The notes: generated by a model not told the origin, from the sequence alone. 64,000 nt of DNA from Ferrovibrio terrae_A (GCF_943372915.1 NZ_CALSAN010000002.1:124001-188000); one strand, 5' to 3'. Counted from the first letter of the stretch, positions 17,553-27,440 are shown. A program made the numbers and translations.

Positions 17553-19805
17553 TCAGCCCCCGTTGAACAGCCTGGCCCACCAGCCATAGCGCCAGCCAGC
17601 GATGGCGATCCCGGCCAGCACGCCAAGCAGCAGATACAGGCCCCAGGGCTGCGGCTTCTCGGCATAGGGGTCGGTCAGCGCCCGCTCCGCACCAGGCGGC
17701 AGTTTGGCCAGATGCGTGAGGCTGCCACCGAAAGGAATGTTGATCAGCGCGCGCGCATTCACCGCCCAGCCATTGGCATCCAGCAGCGGGCCGAGATTGC
17801 GCTGGCGAAGCTTCATCGCCGCGATGATCATCGACGGACCCGAGACGATCAGCACCGCACCGATGATGGCGAGCGGAATCTGCCACCAGGCCAGATTGAG
17901 AAAACCGGTAACGACGGAGGCGAGCGCGGTGCCGATGGCACCGATCGCCAGGCCGATGGCGGCAAAGATACCGGCGAACTTGCCGGCATCGAAAGCCTGC
18001 TGCTGGGCAGCAGGTGTTGGCGGGGCGGGCTGCCCGGCTATCGCCTGGGTGCCGGTCTGCAGCAGCTGCGTCGTCATCTGCTGTTCGCTTGCCTTGGACC
18101 GTGCGGTGGCAAACTTCTCGATCTGATCGCCGGCAAATTTTCCGACCTTCTTGAACGGCAGCCAGAATGCTTCACCGATCGAGATCGGGTGACTGACGAT
18201 CTTGATGATCACCGCATCCCAGTCATTGCCGTCATGATCATAAAACACGCCATTGCGGCCGACCATCAGCTGGTCGGCATCGCCGGCGGTAACGGCGGCG
18301 GCAATCACCAGCTTCTCGCCAGTCGGCTTGCCATCCGGGCCCCGTCGCGTGCACTCGCAATACAGCAGATAGATGCGGCTGAGCGATGCCAATGTGGCAT
18401 GCTTGGCCGGATCGTCCACGGCGATGCAAAGATCGCAGGAGCGGCCATCGATATACAGGGTGCCGACCTGGAAGATCGCCCGGCCGCGCCGGGTGTAGAA
18501 ATCCTTGAAGGCGACGAAATTGTTGAGCAGTGGCACCAGATCGCGCACATAGCGCGCCAGCGTCTCGACCGAGGCGATGGCCTCGAATTCCGGCGCCAGC
18601 GCCGTATCGGCGGCAATCAGGGCATTGATCTTCTGCTGCACATTGTTCTGCCTGATCGCACGCAGGCGGGTGATGCCCAATGGCTCGACCAGAGCGCCAG
18701 CCTTGCGCTTGAGCCAGTCCATTGCCGGCGCCAGTCGCGCCTGCATGTCACGCCAGTCGGCCTCGCTCAACGCATCGCGACCACCGCCCAGCAACGGCGT
18801 CACGGCAGCATCGCGCAGCCGCGCCACTTCCGTGGACCAGGCCGGATTGACTCCCCCCATTGTGATGCCCTGGCCAAGCGGCAATGGGCGCTCGGCCGCG
18901 ACGCGCGCCAGCGGAAACGCCGAGACCGCCGCCGCACCAGCCGACAGGTCGGTATCGGCAATCGCGGCGAAATCCTTGTCATCGGCATTGAGCGCGACAC
19001 CGGCCACCGGATCGAAGGCGGCTAGCCGGCAGCGGAAGAAATAGTCATCCAGCTTGGCCGACAGCTTCTGTGCCGCCTCGACCGCTGGCAGTGTGCCTTC
19101 GCCCAGCGGCAGGATTTCCGGTTTGGCGAGCGCTTCGTCCCACCAGGCAAGATAGGCATCCAGCGCAGCAAAAAAGGTGTCGGCTTCTTCCTGGCCGAGA
19201 CCGGCCTCGCCGCCGCGATCGGGCTTCTGGCCCACCAGCTTCATGATCTCCGCCATCACAGCGGCCGTTTCAGTATCCGTTCCGGCTGCCGATGGCGGCA
19301 CGATGCCATCGCCGTTCAGCTGCGTCTTGCCGAAGATGCGGCTGACATCGGCAGCTTCGGCCGGGCTGATCGCTGCGAGATCGGCTTTGCCGATATTGGT
19401 CAGGATGCGCCTGGCCGAGGCAAGAATGCGCGCGCCTTCCTCATGGCGGTCATTGATCAGGCTGAGCGGCAGTTCGCCATGGCCGGCGAATAGCGCATCG
19501 GCGTCGCGCACCATGCGGCAGGTCCAGTTCACGGCGGCCAGCAATTCCGGCGCGCGGATGCGGCCGTCCTTGTCGGCATCGATCAGTTCGAGCGTGCGAC
19601 GGTCGAAATCAATGCCCTTGGTCGGGCAGCTGAGTGCCAGCCAGAGCTTCTGGTCGAGCTGGGAGAGATGCCTGAGGTCTTCGCCGGTTTCGAGCCGCAG
19701 CTGGTCGAAACCGCCGGCGCGGAAAAACCGCCAGCGATGCGGATTCCGCTGCTGTGGGCGCCCGGCAGTTTCTGTTCCGCTCTGGTCGGTTTGCGCCTCG
19801 GCCAT
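17553..19805 (-). CDS. large membrane-anchored protein with an EF-hand
   Basis: 750 residues, not recognised as a named family. An EF-hand calcium loop DADKDGRIRAPEL lies at residues 76-88, and a second region (LNGDGIVPPSAA) resembles another. Near the C-terminus are two hydrophobic stretches with Gly/Ala/Ile-rich helices (about 640-700) and a last helix at about 725-745, so the bulk is probably on one side of the inner membrane. The start MAEAQTDQSG at 19805 has GGAGGG just upstream; the frame extends further but without a good start. It lies downstream of corA, same strand, 67 bases apart, so co-transcription and a divalent-cation link are possible. Confidence 0.7.
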   Translation of the reverse strand: MAEAQTDQSGTETAGRPQQRNPHRWRFFRAGGFDQLRLETGEDLRHLSQLDQKLWLALSCPTKGIDFDRRTLELIDADKDGRIRAPELLAAVNWTCRMVRDADALFAGHGELPLSLINDRHEEGARILASARRILTNIGKADLAAISPAEAADVSRIFGKTQLNGDGIVPPSAAGTDTETAAVMAEIMKLVGQKPDRGGEAGLGQEEADTFFAALDAYLAWWDEALAKPEILPLGEGTLPAVEAAQKLSAKLDDYFFRCRLAAFDPVAGVALNADDKDFAAIADTDLSAGAAAVSAFPLARVAAERPLPLGQGITMGGVNPAWSTEVARLRDAAVTPLLGGGRDALSEADWRDMQARLAPAMDWLKRKAGALVEPLGITRLRAIRQNNVQQKINALIAADTALAPEFEAIASVETLARYVRDLVPLLNNFVAFKDFYTRRGRAIFQVGTLYIDGRSCDLCIAVDDPAKHATLASLSRIYLLYCECTRRGPDGKPTGEKLVIAAAVTAGDADQLMVGRNGVFYDHDGNDWDAVIIKIVSHPISIGEAFWLPFKKVGKFAGDQIEKFATARSKASEQQMTTQLLQTGTQAIAGQPAPPTPAAQQQAFDAGKFAGIFAAIGLAIGAIGTALASVVTGFLNLAWWQIPLAIIGAVLIVSGPSMIIAAMKLRQRNLGPLLDANGWAVNARALINIPFGGSLTHLAKLPPGAERALTDPYAEKPQPWGLYLLLGVLAGIAIAGWRYGWWARLFNGG

Positions 19806-19872
19806 GGAGCCCTCCCCGGCATTCAATGGAAGTGCAGGATATAACTCGATTTTCCGGCTGCCAATGGCCGGT

Positions 19873-20844
19873 TCACAGCCAGCCGCTGCGGCGGAAGCGC
19901 CAATACAGCAGGCTGCAGAGACCGGCGATCCCTGCCAGCACCAGTGGATAGCCATAGATCCAGTGCAGTTCCGGCATATGGTCGAAATTCATGCCGTAGA
20001 TGCCGGCAACGGCGGTCGGGACCGCCAGGATCGCGGCCCAGGCCGCCAGTTGCCGCACGACATCATTCTGCCGCGTATTGGCCAGCAGGATTTCCGCCTC
20101 GAAGGCCGCCGCCGCCGCATCGCGCAGATCGGTGATCGCCTCGGCGACCCGCTGCACATGGTCATGCACGTCGGCGAAATAGGGCCGGATTTCTGCCGGC
20201 ATCAGCGACTGATCCAGTCGGTTGAGGCGGTTACAGACCTCCAGCAGCGGCAGCACGGTGCCGCGCATACCCAGCAGCTGGCGACGCAGGTGATACAGCC
20301 GTTCGATAGTTTTTCGGTCGAACGTTTCATCCAGCACATGGGTTTCGATTTCGGTCAATTCGGCCTGAACATCATCGATGACCGGGAAGAAATTATCGGT
20401 CACGAAATCCATGATCGCATGCAGCGCCGCCGCCTCGCCCAGTTTCAGCATGTCGGGCCGGCTTTCCAGCCTGGTCCGGACCTCCGCATAGGATGACGAC
20501 GCGCCATGCCGGACCGAAATCACATAGCCCTTGCCGACAAAAATATGCGTCTCGCCATATTCCGGCTCGCCCTCGACCAGCCGAACTGTGCGCAGCACCA
20601 CGAACAGGCTGTCGCCATAGATATCCAGCTTGGGCCGCTGGTGCGCGCGCTCGGCATCCTCCACCGCCAGCGGATGCAGGCCGAATTGCTGCTGCAGGAT
20701 TTGCAGGGCGCGCGGTTCGGGCTCATGCAATCCGATCCAGATGAAATCAGCCTCTGACGGCAGTGCCGTTCCACAGGCCTCGAAAGGCACATCGGCCAGC
20801 CGCCTGCCATTGCCGTAAGCCGCACAGGCGATCACGCCCTTCAT
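19873..20844 (-). CDS. corA: CorA-family magnesium/cobalt (or zinc) transporter
   Basis: 323 residues with the defining CorA signature YGMNF close to the C-terminus, preceded by a pore helix (AAWAAILAVPTAVAGI) and followed by a second helix and a basic tail. The large N-terminal cytoplasmic domain is mixed alpha/beta, as usual. The loop reads MPELHW rather than the MPE-L form of ZntB or the NMPEL of CorA, so Mg2+ is the default call but Zn2+ or Co2+ is possible. The start is preceded by GAGGAGGT, a strong ribosome site, and by a hairpin in the leader. Confidence 0.93.
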   Translation of the reverse strand: MKGVIACAAYGNGRRLADVPFEACGTALPSEADFIWIGLHEPEPRALQILQQQFGLHPLAVEDAERAHQRPKLDIYGDSLFVVLRTVRLVEGEPEYGETHIFVGKGYVISVRHGASSSYAEVRTRLESRPDMLKLGEAAALHAIMDFVTDNFFPVIDDVQAELTEIETHVLDETFDRKTIERLYHLRRQLLGMRGTVLPLLEVCNRLNRLDQSLMPAEIRPYFADVHDHVQRVAEAITDLRDAAAAAFEAEILLANTRQNDVVRQLAAWAAILAVPTAVAGIYGMNFDHMPELHWIYGYPLVLAGIAGLCSLLYWRFRRSGWL

Positions 20845-20888
20845 CGATACCTCCTCGTTGACTGTCCGGGCCGATGCTACCGCGCATG

Positions 20889-20929
20889 CCCGGCCGGAAC
20901 ACGCCTTGGCGACCCGGTAACCGGCCGGG
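20889..20929 (-). promoter_or_regulatory. hairpin in the corA leader; rest of the 20845-21147 gap
   Basis: CCCGGCCGG at 20889-20897 and CCGGCCGGG at 20921-20929 form a perfect nine-pair stem with a 23-base loop, 45 bases upstream of the corA start. It could be a leader structure or a terminator-like element; it does not match the known mgtA or M-box riboswitches as far as I can see. Elsewhere in the 303-base gap (20845-21147) I see no gene; the part from 20930 to 21147 is the presumed promoter region of the rightward gene at 21148. Confidence 0.35.
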
Positions 20930-21147
20930 AAACCACGATTCCGCGGGGACGCGGATTACCAGGCTATTCACCCTGGCTGGCGACAGGAAGACATAGCCAA
21001 ATGAATACCTTACCGGCTTTTAAGGGATCTGCGGATTGCAGCCGGTGGGCGATAAAGACAAGCTGCGGGTATGCAACTCCTGCGTACCATGCCGCAAGTT
21101 TCACACCTCCGCCGACCGGCCCGTCCCGGCCAGACTGCGGGGGCAGC

Positions 21148-21675
21148 ATGCTGACCCCAAGCCAGAAACTGGTGCTCTCAGCCAGCCCGAATGCCACGGT
21201 GGAAATCTACACCAATGAAATCCGGCATGTGGCGCGTACCAACCCCAAAACCGGCATGGCACTGTCGCTGTTCCGGCAGAGCGAGCAATCCCGGCAGGGA
21301 GCGACGCGATTCCTGAACAACTGCCGCACGCTGTTCGACCCCGATCCGGCCCATATGGTTGATTGCGTGGACAGCGATCCCAACGACTTCATGATGCTGA
21401 GCTATATCCCGCACAGCTTCGCCATGGACGGCGAGCGCTGCGAGGGCCAGAGGATGCGAGAGATCTCCTCGCCGCTTGCCCTGCTCGTCGCCATGCACAC
21501 CTATCCCCTGGTGAAACAGCGCGCGGAGCCATGCTTCTTCACGGTCTCAATGACCGAGCGCGTCTATCATCGCGCGATGTTCCCCTTCCCCGCCGAACCG
21601 AATGGCGCGGTAGCCGCCATCGTCACCCTGGTCGAACCAATCCTGCATCTGCGTCGTCTGTCCGACCTGCACTGA
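21148..21675 (+). CDS. hypothetical protein, possibly PAS-like sensor
   Basis: 175 residues, soluble, with no signal. The C-terminal segment SMTERVYHRAMFPFPAEPNGAVAAIVTLVEPI resembles the tail of PAS_5-type domains found in many alphaproteobacteria (an R-x-x-L-P-x-x-x-x-G pattern), but the match is weak. I chose the ATG at 21148, which has a G-rich stretch (GCGGGGGC) upstream; an ATG at 21001 in the same frame would add 49 residues of atypical composition. Convergent with the next gene. Confidence 0.6.
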   Translation: MLTPSQKLVLSASPNATVEIYTNEIRHVARTNPKTGMALSLFRQSEQSRQGATRFLNNCRTLFDPDPAHMVDCVDSDPNDFMMLSYIPHSFAMDGERCEGQRMREISSPLALLVAMHTYPLVKQRAEPCFFTVSMTERVYHRAMFPFPAEPNGAVAAIVTLVEPILHLRRLSDLH

Positions 21676-21678
21676 TCG

Positions 21679-22380
21679 TCAGGCTGCCTTGCGGACCTTT
21701 TCGGTGCCGAAGGCCTGAATCCCCGTTGCAATCTGTCCCAGCATGCCGGCACGCGAGATATGCGTGGTGAACATGCGGCTGGTGCGCCCGACCGGCTGTA
21801 GGAATCCTTCCAGCGAAGGATCGACGCGTTCGTATTCGTAGCCATCCATCCGCACCGGCAGGCCAGACTGCTTCAGGCCCTCGAAAACAATGCCGCAATG
21901 ATGGTCGACAGCAAAGCTAGCCACGGAGCGGGCCCGCACCAGATGCGTCAGATAATAGGGCAGATGGCGACCGCGATGATCGGGGTGCACCCAGAGGCCG
22001 CCGTGATGGCCGATCTCGCCGCGGTAATCCTGCGCAAGCGGATGCACGATACGCGGCGGTGCCAGCGGCGTGAGGTATTCCGACCAGATGCGATTGGACT
22101 TTAGCAATGCAATCCAGCCATCGGGCGCAAAGAAGCGGCGGAAGGCAATGCAGGCTGCCGGCCGGTCGTCATGCATCACGCGCAACCAGTAGGATCCATC
22201 GGCAGGCGACAAGGCATGATGGCGCGGATCGAAGGTTGGATTGACGCCGGCATTCTTCGGCGCAGCAGCAATGAAACGAACCCAGTCACCCATATCGGGC
22301 TCGATGAAGATGCTGAAACCGCCCTGTTCCAGTGCGGCGACGATGGTCTGGATGTAGGAATCCACGGATGTGGCTGACAT
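21679..22380 (-). CDS. hypothetical protein with GNAT-like region
   Basis: 233 residues. The segment GHHGGLWVHPDHRGRHLPYYLTHL has the V-x-P-x-x-R-G-x-x motif of GNAT acetyltransferases, although the acetyl-CoA loop is not fully canonical. No signal or membrane segment. The start MSATSVDS at 22380 follows GAAGGAAG. A frame to 22494 exists but its extra 38 residues look untranslated. Acetyl acceptor unknown. Confidence 0.6.
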   Translation of the reverse strand: MSATSVDSYIQTIVAALEQGGFSIFIEPDMGDWVRFIAAAPKNAGVNPTFDPRHHALSPADGSYWLRVMHDDRPAACIAFRRFFAPDGWIALLKSNRIWSEYLTPLAPPRIVHPLAQDYRGEIGHHGGLWVHPDHRGRHLPYYLTHLVRARSVASFAVDHHCGIVFEGLKQSGLPVRMDGYEYERVDPSLEGFLQPVGRTSRMFTTHISRAGMLGQIATGIQAFGTEKVRKAA

Positions 22381-22530
22381 GGCAGCGCTTCCTTCTGTTC
22401 GATGAGGATCGCGCCGCGCCCCTGGCAAATCAGCTGGCCAGCGCGCATCAGACATACATCCGGCCTGGTTAAAAATCCGGGGACAGGCCGCCACAGACGG
22501 AAGGCTGCATTACAATGTATTCAAACGTGA

Positions 22531-24327
22531 CTAAGGCTGCAGCGGCCAGACCAGCGGAACCAGCAGCGTGCCGACCAGCAGCACCAGACATGACAGGGGC
22601 AAACCGAGCCGCGCATAGTCGCCAAAGCGATACCCGCCCGGCCCCATCACCAGGGTGTTGCACTGATGGCCGATGGGAGTGAGGAAGTCACAGGCTGCAC
22701 CCAGGGCCACCGCCATCAGGAAAGGATCGGGATTGAGGCCAAGCTTCTGCGCAAGGCTGGCGCCGATCGGAGCCATGATCAATACCGTGGCGGCATTGTT
22801 CAGGAAGGGGGTCAGCAGCATGGCCGTGCCCATGACCAGTGTGATCGCGCCCACTGGCGGCAGGGCACCGGCAGCCACGGCCAGGCCGCCGGCGATCAGT
22901 TCGGCGCCACCGGTGCTGCTGATCGCATCGCTGACCGGGATCAGGCAGGCCAGCAGCATGATGATCGGGATATCGATGGCCTCGTAGGCTTCCTTTAGCG
23001 TCAGCACCCCGAGCGCCACCATCAGCACGGCGGCGCCGAAGAAGGCCACCGTCACCGGCACCAGCTTGAACGCCACCAGGATCATGGCCAGCGCCAGCAG
23101 GGCCAGCGGCAGGTATTCCTGACGCTTGCGGCCAAGGCCGATGGCGCGATCGACCAGCGGCAGACAGCCGAGGTTGCGCAGGGAATCCGCCAGGGTTTCG
23201 CTCGGCCCCTGCAGCACCAGCACATCGCCGGTCTGGAAGCGGATCTGGCTCAGACGCTTGTTCAGCGGTTCCCCCGAGCGGCTGATCGCCAGCAGACTCA
23301 AGCCTTCATGTTCGCGCAGGCGCAGGCTGCGGGCAGACGCATTCACCATCGGCGAGTCGGCCGTCACCACGGCCTCGACCACTGACACGTCCTTCGGCGG
23401 CACGCTGCCCCCCGCTTCGGCCTCGGCTTCGGCCTTCTTGGCCGCATGCAAATCGAGCTTGGCTTCCTCGATCAGCTTGTTCAGCGCATGCGGGTCGCTG
23501 CGCAGCACCAGAATATCGTTGGCGAATAACTTCCAATGCCAGGCTGGCGTGTAGCGGCGCTTGTTCTCGCGCACGATAGCCACCACCTCGACATCACCCT
23601 CACCCAGCGCCTCCAGGTCGCCGACGGTCTTCTCCAGCAGCATCGACTTCTCGCCGATGCGCACCTCGGTCAGATACGGATCGGTCGCGAAGGCCTGATC
23701 GGCCGAGGTGGGCGGCGTGCGGTTAGAGGGCAGCAAACGCCAGCCAAAGGTCAGGAACAGAAAGCCGCAGACGGCAATACCGATACCGACCGGTGCGAAG
23801 TCAAACATCTCGAACGGTGCGCCGCTCAGCTCGGCGCGTACGCGGGCGACCAGGATATTCGGCGAAGTGCCGACCAGTGTGACCAGGCCACCGATCAGCG
23901 AAGCAAAGGCCATCGGCATCAGCAGCTTGGACACCGAGGTTTGGCTGCGCCGCGCCATCTGGATTGCAATCGGCAGCAGGATAGCCAGCGCGCCGATATT
24001 CTTCATGAAGGCCGACAGCACCATGGTGGTAAAGGTGAGTGCCGCCACTTGCCGCGTGGTGGAGGTGAGGAACGGTTCTGCCTTGCGCACCAGGCGGGCA
24101 ATCACGGTGGACTTGCCGACGCCGGCACTGATCACCAGCGCGGAGGCGACGATCACCACCACCTGGTCACTGAAACCGTCAAAGGCTTTCTCCACCGGCA
24201 CCACGCCGATGGCGACAGCGACCAGCAGACCGAACAGGGCGACCAGGTCAAAGCGAAAGCGGTTCCAGATGAACAGCGCGACGATGCCGGCGATGAGGCC
24301 GAACGATAAAGCTTGCGGAAGTGTCAA
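22531..24327 (-). CDS. SLC13 (DASS)-family permease with two TrkA-C domains
   Basis: About 598 residues. Two blocks of membrane helices (about residues 3-175 and 385-598) flank a cytoplasmic region holding two TrkA_C (RCK_C) domains: TVGDLEALGEGDVEVVAIVREN and LREHEGLSLLAISRSGEPL. The C-terminal half has the SLC13 motif region SSTGGAELIAGGLA and TPFLNNAATVLIMAPI. Members carry dicarboxylates, sulfate or other anions with Na+; substrate not evident. I chose the TTG at 24327 (MTLPQALSFG), which has GGGG seven bases upstream; an ATG at 24384 would add 19 residues of doubtful sense. Confidence 0.87.
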   Translation of the reverse strand: MTLPQALSFGLIAGIVALFIWNRFRFDLVALFGLLVAVAIGVVPVEKAFDGFSDQVVVIVASALVISAGVGKSTVIARLVRKAEPFLTSTTRQVAALTFTTMVLSAFMKNIGALAILLPIAIQMARRSQTSVSKLLMPMAFASLIGGLVTLVGTSPNILVARVRAELSGAPFEMFDFAPVGIGIAVCGFLFLTFGWRLLPSNRTPPTSADQAFATDPYLTEVRIGEKSMLLEKTVGDLEALGEGDVEVVAIVRENKRRYTPAWHWKLFANDILVLRSDPHALNKLIEEAKLDLHAAKKAEAEAEAGGSVPPKDVSVVEAVVTADSPMVNASARSLRLREHEGLSLLAISRSGEPLNKRLSQIRFQTGDVLVLQGPSETLADSLRNLGCLPLVDRAIGLGRKRQEYLPLALLALAMILVAFKLVPVTVAFFGAAVLMVALGVLTLKEAYEAIDIPIIMLLACLIPVSDAISSTGGAELIAGGLAVAAGALPPVGAITLVMGTAMLLTPFLNNAATVLIMAPIGASLAQKLGLNPDPFLMAVALGAACDFLTPIGHQCNTLVMGPGGYRFGDYARLGLPLSCLVLLVGTLLVPLVWPLQP

Positions 24328-24421
24328 AGGGCTACCCCAACTGGTGTGAGCCCATGAAACGGCGCAGCTTGGCCCTGGTTCCATCCCGGCGGTGGAAAAC
24401 CGCCGGAATCAAATGCAGGCG

Positions 24422-25381
24422 TTATCGACTCGCCGCATCGCGGAAAGCCTGCGGCGCCTGCGGCCCCCATTGCGAATGCAGGCCGGTGCTTTTCGGGTGC
24501 CGGCGGTATTCATGGCTGCTGTTGAGCACATCGGTATCGGTCCAGTGCTCATGCACGCGGCCCCAGGGGTCGCGCCAGTAATCGAAGATCTGCGCACCCA
24601 GCGTATGGCGGCCCAGCCCCCAGAGATGCAGGTCGGGGTATTTCTGCATCAGGGTGTCATGGCCGGTGGCGAGATCGTCGATATCCTGCACTTCGAAGGA
24701 AATGTGATTGAGGCCGACACTGGCATGGCGGCCGAACATCATCACATGATGATCGACATAGGTCTCGCCGGCATCGACGCGGTTGAAACTGGCCAGCAGC
24801 ATGGACGGATCATCTTCGGCATGCACATCGTCGGAGGCGACGATGCCGAGATGGCGCTGGGCCCAGGCCACCGATTTCTCGATCTCGGGCGTGCTGATCA
24901 CGGCATGGCCGATGCGCTTGACCTGCGAGGGCCGGTGACCGACGCGCAGCAGCGCGCCGGGCCGGGCCAGCTTGTCGTAGCCGGCATTCAGGGTATGGGT
25001 TTCGACCGGCAGCGGCGCGGCGCCCTCGACGCCCCACACCACCTCCAGCTCCATGCCGTTATGTTCCTTGATCCGCACCCGCTTGCCGCCGCCGGGTTCG
25101 TCCAGCGATTCCACCGCCGAGGCGCCGGCGCCTTCCTTTGACAGCTTGTGCAGGTCATCGAGTGAATTCGCCCAGAAGCCGATGCGCAGCACGGCCGGGT
25201 CGCCCTTCTCGGTGATATGGATGTGATGCACCGGATCGGTGCCCCGCATGTAGAGCGCCGTGGCCGTGCGTTCGACCCGATGCAGGCCGAAAGTGGTGAG
25301 ATACTCTTCCTGCAGGTCGAGATCGGGTGAACGCAGGCGGATCCAGGCAATGTCCTTGATGCGGATGATCGGTTCGACCAT
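24422..25381 (-). CDS. extradiol ring-cleavage dioxygenase-like VOC protein
   Basis: 319 residues with two vicinal-oxygen-chelate domains. The first (about 5-135) is the structural repeat; the second (about 145-290) holds the likely iron ligands: His in KRIGHAVIST, His in GLNHISFEV and Glu in WGRVHEHW. Family: catechol 2,3-dioxygenase/type I extradiol enzymes. Start MVEPIIRIKD at 25381. It ends a leftward operon with an oxidoreductase and a Bug protein, and a fumarylacetoacetate hydrolase lies across the divergent promoter, so the cluster may degrade an aromatic acid. Confidence 0.85.
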   Translation of the reverse strand: MVEPIIRIKDIAWIRLRSPDLDLQEEYLTTFGLHRVERTATALYMRGTDPVHHIHITEKGDPAVLRIGFWANSLDDLHKLSKEGAGASAVESLDEPGGGKRVRIKEHNGMELEVVWGVEGAAPLPVETHTLNAGYDKLARPGALLRVGHRPSQVKRIGHAVISTPEIEKSVAWAQRHLGIVASDDVHAEDDPSMLLASFNRVDAGETYVDHHVMMFGRHASVGLNHISFEVQDIDDLATGHDTLMQKYPDLHLWGLGRHTLGAQIFDYWRDPWGRVHEHWTDTDVLNSSHEYRRHPKSTGLHSQWGPQAPQAFRDAASR

Positions 25382-25396
25382 GTCAGTCCTCAAATC

Positions 25397-26389
25397 TTAC
25401 GGTACAAGCAGGATTTTGCCGAGCGCGTCGCCACGCTCGATCATGCGATGGGCATCGGCGGCCTGCGCCAGCGGCAGGCGCGCACTGACCACCGGCCGGA
25501 TTGCGCCGCTGGCGAGCAGGTCGATCACCTCGGTCATGATCTGGCGGCGCAGGTCCGGATCGGCATCCAGCACATGCATGGAGAAGCAGCGCAGTGTCAG
25601 GCTCCTGGTCAGCAGCGCCCGCATCTCGCCGAAAATGTCGCTCGAAGGCAGCCCGGCGATGGCATTGTAGGACACCAGCGTGCCAGACGGCGCCAGCATC
25701 TTCAGGCAATCGTTCAGCCCTGGACCGCCAATATGGTCGAGCACCAGATCGACGCCGCGGCCATCGGTCAGCTCCAGGACACGGGCCAGCAGGTTTTCCC
25801 GCCTGTAGTCGATCAGATGATCGGCACCCTGCTCGCGGGCAAAGCGTTCCTTCGCCGCCGAACTGACGCTGCCGATCACTTTGAGATTGAGGTGGCGCGC
25901 CAGCTGCACGGCAGCCGAGCCGACACCGCCAGCAGCCCCGGCGATGAACACGCTGCGCAGTTTGCGGCCCTGCAGCACATCGCGCAGCATCGCCCAGGCC
26001 ACCTGGTAATTCGGCAGGCAGGCCGCAGCCTCGAGATCGACATCCTCCGGCAGCGGAAATGGCGCTGCCGCCGGCACCACCAGCGCCTCGGTATAGCAGC
26101 CGCCGCGCTGTTTCAGCTCGCGCGCGGTGATCAGCACCTTCTGGCCGACGGTCCAGTTGTTTACCCCGGCACCGAGTGCGGCGATCCGGCCGCTCATGTC
26201 GCTGCCCGGACTGGTCGGCAGCGGCGGCATCCATTTATAGACACCGGTGCGGATCAACACATCTGGCCAGCCGACGCCGATGGCCGCGGCATGCACCAGA
26301 ACCTCGCCGGGGCCCGGCACCGGCATGGCAATATCGGTGGGCTCGAGAACCTCGGGCCCACCGGTCTTGTGAATCAGGACTGTCTTCAC
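25397..26389 (-). CDS. zinc-independent quinone oxidoreductase (MDR superfamily)
   Basis: 330 residues. Typical MDR layout: N-terminal GroES-like fold, then the NADPH-binding motif IAGAAGGVGSAAVQLA at about 151-166, the SxxK-type stretch VSSAAKERFAREQGAD and GGPGLNDCL. The Cys and His ligands for catalytic zinc are absent, as in quinone oxidoreductases (QOR/CAA43). Likely reduces a quinone or enone with NADPH. Coupled closely to the dioxygenase (16 bases) and the Bug protein (5 bases). Confidence 0.9.
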   Translation of the reverse strand: MKTVLIHKTGGPEVLEPTDIAMPVPGPGEVLVHAAAIGVGWPDVLIRTGVYKWMPPLPTSPGSDMSGRIAALGAGVNNWTVGQKVLITARELKQRGGCYTEALVVPAAAPFPLPEDVDLEAAACLPNYQVAWAMLRDVLQGRKLRSVFIAGAAGGVGSAAVQLARHLNLKVIGSVSSAAKERFAREQGADHLIDYRRENLLARVLELTDGRGVDLVLDHIGGPGLNDCLKMLAPSGTLVSYNAIAGLPSSDIFGEMRALLTRSLTLRCFSMHVLDADPDLRRQIMTEVIDLLASGAIRPVVSARLPLAQAADAHRMIERGDALGKILLVP

Positions 26390-26393
26390 ACCA

Positions 26394-27371
26394 TCATTCC
26401 TGCTGCGGGATATTTGCCTTCTTGATCACATCGGTCCAGCGCGCGGCTTCCGATGCCACCATGGTCCGCATCGCCTCGGGCGTGCTGCCCTGCACGTCGC
26501 CGCCGACGATTTCCTCGATCTTGGATTTCACCTCGGGGCGGGCCAGCGCCTGCTGCACGGCGGAATTCAGTTGCGCGATGATCTCCTTCGGCGTGCCCTT
26601 GGGCGCAAAGAGCCCGGCCCAGGTGCGCACGTCAAAGCCCGGCAGGGCGCTTTCGGCGACGGTCGGCACATTCGGCATGCCACGGAAACGCGTGGGTGAA
26701 CTGACCGCCAGCGCCTTCAGCTTGCCCGCGGTCAGCTGCGGCTGCACCGTCACCGTGGTGGCGATGATGATTGGCAGATCGCCGCTGAGCAGGCCGGTGA
26801 AGGCCGCCGCCTCGCCACGATAGGGCACATGGTTCCATTGGATGCCGGCCACCGAGCCAAGCAGTTCACCGGTCAGATGATGGGTCGAGCCGATGCCGGC
26901 CGAACCGTAATCCAGCTTGCCTGGATTGGCTTTGGCATAGGCCAGCAGACCTTTCATGTCATTGGCGGGGAAATCCGGCTTCACCGCCACGGCGAAGGCG
27001 TAATAGACCACGGTGGAGATCATCTCGAAGCTGTCGACCGGATGGAACGGCAGGTTCTTGTACAGGCCGGCCGAGACGGCATGGCCGCCGGTGGGCAGGC
27101 CGATGGTGTAGCCATCGGGCGCGGCATTGGCGACCGAGCGCGAGGCATTGTTGCCACCGGCGCCCGGGCGCTGCTCGACGATCACCGGCTGCTTGAGAAT
27201 CTCGCTCAGCGGCTGGGCCACCAGGCGGGAAATCACATCCGCCGTGCCGCCGGCGGCAAAGCCATGCACCAGGGTGATCGGGCGGGTGGGATAGTCGGCA
27301 GCCTGGGCCAGCGGGCTGGCAAGGACTGAGGCACTGAAGACGGCTCCGGCGAGCGCTGCGATTCTGCGCAT
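26394..27371 (-). CDS. Bug-family (TctC) periplasmic substrate-binding protein
   Basis: 325 residues with a classical signal peptide (MRRIAALAGAVFSASVLASPLAQA, cleavage after AQA) followed by the Bug start ADYPTRPITLVHGFAAGG. Domain blocks such as VVEQRPGAGGNNASRSVANAAPDGYT and YGSAGIGSTHHLTGELL are typical. Bug proteins bind carboxylates or amides in the periplasm; no tripartite transporter membrane genes are here, so the transporter is elsewhere or the protein is a sensor. Start at 27371 has AGGGAG upstream; the longer frame is excluded by the signal peptide. Confidence 0.95.
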   Translation of the reverse strand: MRRIAALAGAVFSASVLASPLAQAADYPTRPITLVHGFAAGGTADVISRLVAQPLSEILKQPVIVEQRPGAGGNNASRSVANAAPDGYTIGLPTGGHAVSAGLYKNLPFHPVDSFEMISTVVYYAFAVAVKPDFPANDMKGLLAYAKANPGKLDYGSAGIGSTHHLTGELLGSVAGIQWNHVPYRGEAAAFTGLLSGDLPIIIATTVTVQPQLTAGKLKALAVSSPTRFRGMPNVPTVAESALPGFDVRTWAGLFAPKGTPKEIIAQLNSAVQQALARPEVKSKIEEIVGGDVQGSTPEAMRTMVASEAARWTDVIKKANIPQQE

Positions 27372-27440
27372 GGTGATTCTCCCTAGACGTTTTCTGCGGA
27401 TTACCGCTCCGGAGCATGCGATTTCGCTCCGCGGGCACCC

